Shown here one piece after another: positions 62,854-64,000 of a stretch of DNA of 64,000 nucleotides. This DNA is from an uncultured Tenacibaculum sp. Its GTDB lineage: Bacteria > Bacteroidota > Bacteroidia > Flavobacteriales > Flavobacteriaceae. The stretch covers positions 62,001 through 126,000 of the forward strand of contig NZ_CANMLT010000007.1 in the NCBI RefSeq assembly GCF_947498805.1, written 5' to 3'. Every line of letters starts with the position of its first letter. Position 1 is the stretch's first letter. A program made the position numbers and the translations under genes. The notes beneath the pieces are model-generated. The model was not told the origin of the DNA. It searched no databases and was given only the letters and a program-made list of their open reading frames with translations.

Positions 62854-63711
62854 ATGGTTGAGAAAGTCAAAATCATAGAGTGTCCAAGAGACGCTATGCA
62901 AGGTATTAAAAGTCATTTTATACCAACAGAAGCAAAAGCAAAATATATTAACGCTTTATTGAAAGTTGGATTTGATACTATCGATTTTGGTAGTTTTGTT
63001 TCGCCTAAGGCAATTCCACAGATGAAAGATACATCAGATGTGTTAAAAAAGTTGGATTTGTCGTCAACAATTAGTAAATTATTAGCTATTGTAGCTAATG
63101 TAAGAGGAGCTAACGATGCTGCTCAATTTGAAGAGATACATTATTTAGGGTATCCGTTTTCTATTTCTGAAAATTTTCAGATGAGAAACACACATAAGAC
63201 AATAGAAGAGTCTATTGATACGTTAAAAGAAATATTGACCATTGCTGGTAGAGCTAACAAAGAAGTAGTTGCTTACTTGTCTATGGGATTTGGAAATCCG
63301 TATGGAGACCCTTGGAATGTTGATATTGTAGCAGAATGGACAGAAAGGTTGTCGAATATGGGAGTAAAAATATTATCTTTATCGGATACTATTGGAAGTT
63401 CTACTCCTGAAGTGATTACATATTTGTATTCAAATTTGATACCTAAGTATCCGCAAATTGAGTTTGGAGCTCATTTGCATACAACGCCAACTACCTGGCA
63501 CGAAAAGGTAGATAGTGCATATAAAGCAGGATGTAAACGTTTTGATGGTGCTATAAAAGGATATGGAGGTTGCCCTATGGCAAAGGATGAGTTAACTGGA
63601 AATATGCCAACAGAAAAAATGTTGTCGTATTTTACCAGTAATAATGTTGAGACCAATATTAAACCAATGAGTTTCGAAAGTGCTTATAACAAGGCACTGG
63701 AAGTTTTTTAA
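62854..63711 (+). CDS. Hydroxymethylglutaryl-CoA lyase-like protein
   Basis: The product has 285 residues from ATG 62854 (MVEKVKIIECPRDAMQG). A start at 62830 adds eight non-conserved residues. HMGL/DRE-TIM motifs are present: ECPRDAMQG with the catalytic Arg, FGAHLHTT with metal-site histidines, and GYGGCPMAKDELTGNMPTE with the active Cys. It cleaves HMG-CoA to acetyl-CoA and acetoacetate in leucine breakdown. It precedes a secreted protein gene. Confidence 0.9.
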   Translation: MVEKVKIIECPRDAMQGIKSHFIPTEAKAKYINALLKVGFDTIDFGSFVSPKAIPQMKDTSDVLKKLDLSSTISKLLAIVANVRGANDAAQFEEIHYLGYPFSISENFQMRNTHKTIEESIDTLKEILTIAGRANKEVVAYLSMGFGNPYGDPWNVDIVAEWTERLSNMGVKILSLSDTIGSSTPEVITYLYSNLIPKYPQIEFGAHLHTTPTTWHEKVDSAYKAGCKRFDGAIKGYGGCPMAKDELTGNMPTEKMLSYFTSNNVETNIKPMSFESAYNKALEVF

Positions 63712-63717
63712 TAAATT

Positions 63718-64000
63718 ATGAGAGTTAAATTTTTAATAACATTATTGGCATTTTCTATTTCAATGTTATCTTTTTCTCAAGAAATAGAGAAGAGGATAGG
63801 TACATGGAGAATATATAATGGGTACTTAATTAAAAATTCTTCTATTAATAATGATTTGGCTGCTAAGTATTGGGGAGAGTTAAATAAAATTTTTCCAAAA
63901 CCTGTTTTGAAAAAATACATTAAACGCTTAGTTTTAATGACGGATGGTCCGGATGAAAAAACAGGAGCATTAGTATCATTAAGTAAAGGAAATGATAAGT
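63718..64000 (+). CDS. Secreted protein of unknown function, right part outside the window
   Basis: The frame from ATG 63718 gives at least 94 residues and runs off the right edge. It starts with a signal peptide (MRVKFLITLLAFSISMLSFS). The visible remainder (GTWRIYNGYLIKNSS ... LVLMTDGPDEKTGALVSLS) matches nothing I recognise. It is 6 bp after the HMG-CoA lyase-like gene and may be co-transcribed. Confidence 0.65.
   Translation, partial: MRVKFLITLLAFSISMLSFSQEIEKRIGTWRIYNGYLIKNSSINNDLAAKYWGELNKIFPKPVLKKYIKRLVLMTDGPDEKTGALVSLSKGNDK

Noticed and set aside
1..64000. tRNA, rRNA and transposase genes
   Set aside because: None was recognised. No cloverleaf with CCA-type arms, rRNA core sequence or transposase motif was seen, but short RNAs cannot be excluded by eye.

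Overview
The window is AT-rich, densely coded DNA from a bacterium of the Bacteroidota, most likely a marine member of the Flavobacteriaceae (Tenacibaculum/Polaribacter-like; genus is a guess). The evidence is the set of protein families (LytTR regulators with LytS-type kinases, CCC-motif membrane protein, GIN/DUF2807 and DUF4097 proteins, DUF1573, YHYH protein, ABC permease fused to an M1 peptidase), Bacteroidota-type promoters (TTG about 19-21 bp before TAnnTTTG) and intergenic repeats of the GTCATTGCGAG...CTCGTAATGAC kind. I saw no rRNA, tRNA, CRISPR array or transposase.

Region 1 (1-9.5 kb, minus strand) is signalling. It starts with a partial secreted coiled-coil protein. Next is a five-gene operon encoding a lone receiver, an H-NOX haem protein, a soluble PAS histidine kinase, an HPt protein and a LytTR response regulator. 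Together these supply every step of a split phosphorelay under probable nitric oxide control, with a LytTR-type direct repeat in front of the operon. Two LytS/LytTR pairs and a membrane-anchored unknown follow. Region 2 (9.7-15.1 kb, plus) is an ABC ATPase, a giant permease/M1-peptidase fusion and a VOC protein.

Region 3 (15.1-22.1 kb) is the most unusual part: a compact defence-like island. It contains a C5 cytosine methyltransferase, a 956-residue protein with two GHKL ATPase modules (Hsp90/MORC-like at the N-terminus, histidine-kinase-like at the C-terminus), a 609-residue protein with a receiver-like N-terminus, and a convergent HNH endonuclease with a possible PUA/EVE-like reader and a zinc ribbon. 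Both transcription units have a recognisable promoter. Both also carry the same palindrome core (TACGG-N4-CCGTA) upstream, which suggests common control. It looks like a restriction-modification system with a two-component-like relay.

Region 4 (22.2-26.6 kb) holds a SUKH (SMI1/KNR4) gene and an unknown membrane-protein gene that share a homologous leader. They sit in an array of about 446-bp composite repeats, two of which carry an extra 183-bp module. Region 5 (26.6-46.6 kb) is mostly ordinary chromosome: CCC/DUF2752/YbaB, an S9 peptidase, two cysteine-synthase/CBS paralogues, AraC-HbpS-aquaporin, universal stress proteins with an eRF1-like partner, SRPBCC/TetR, NamZ/GNAT, an FtsX-type permease, lipA, a non-canonical Nramp, a sigma factor with a glycosyltransferase, and a second aquaporin. 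Region 6 (46.7-64 kb) has a sulfatase-YHYH-MORN-SCO operon, a zinc metalloprotease lipoprotein, a decayed fragment of the SCO gene end, murB, an aminotransferase, an aspartyl protease-PDZ protein, DUF1573, valS, GIN protein, YhhN, an ECF sigma/anti-sigma/DUF4097 operon, HMG-CoA-lyase-like protein and a truncated secreted protein at the right edge.
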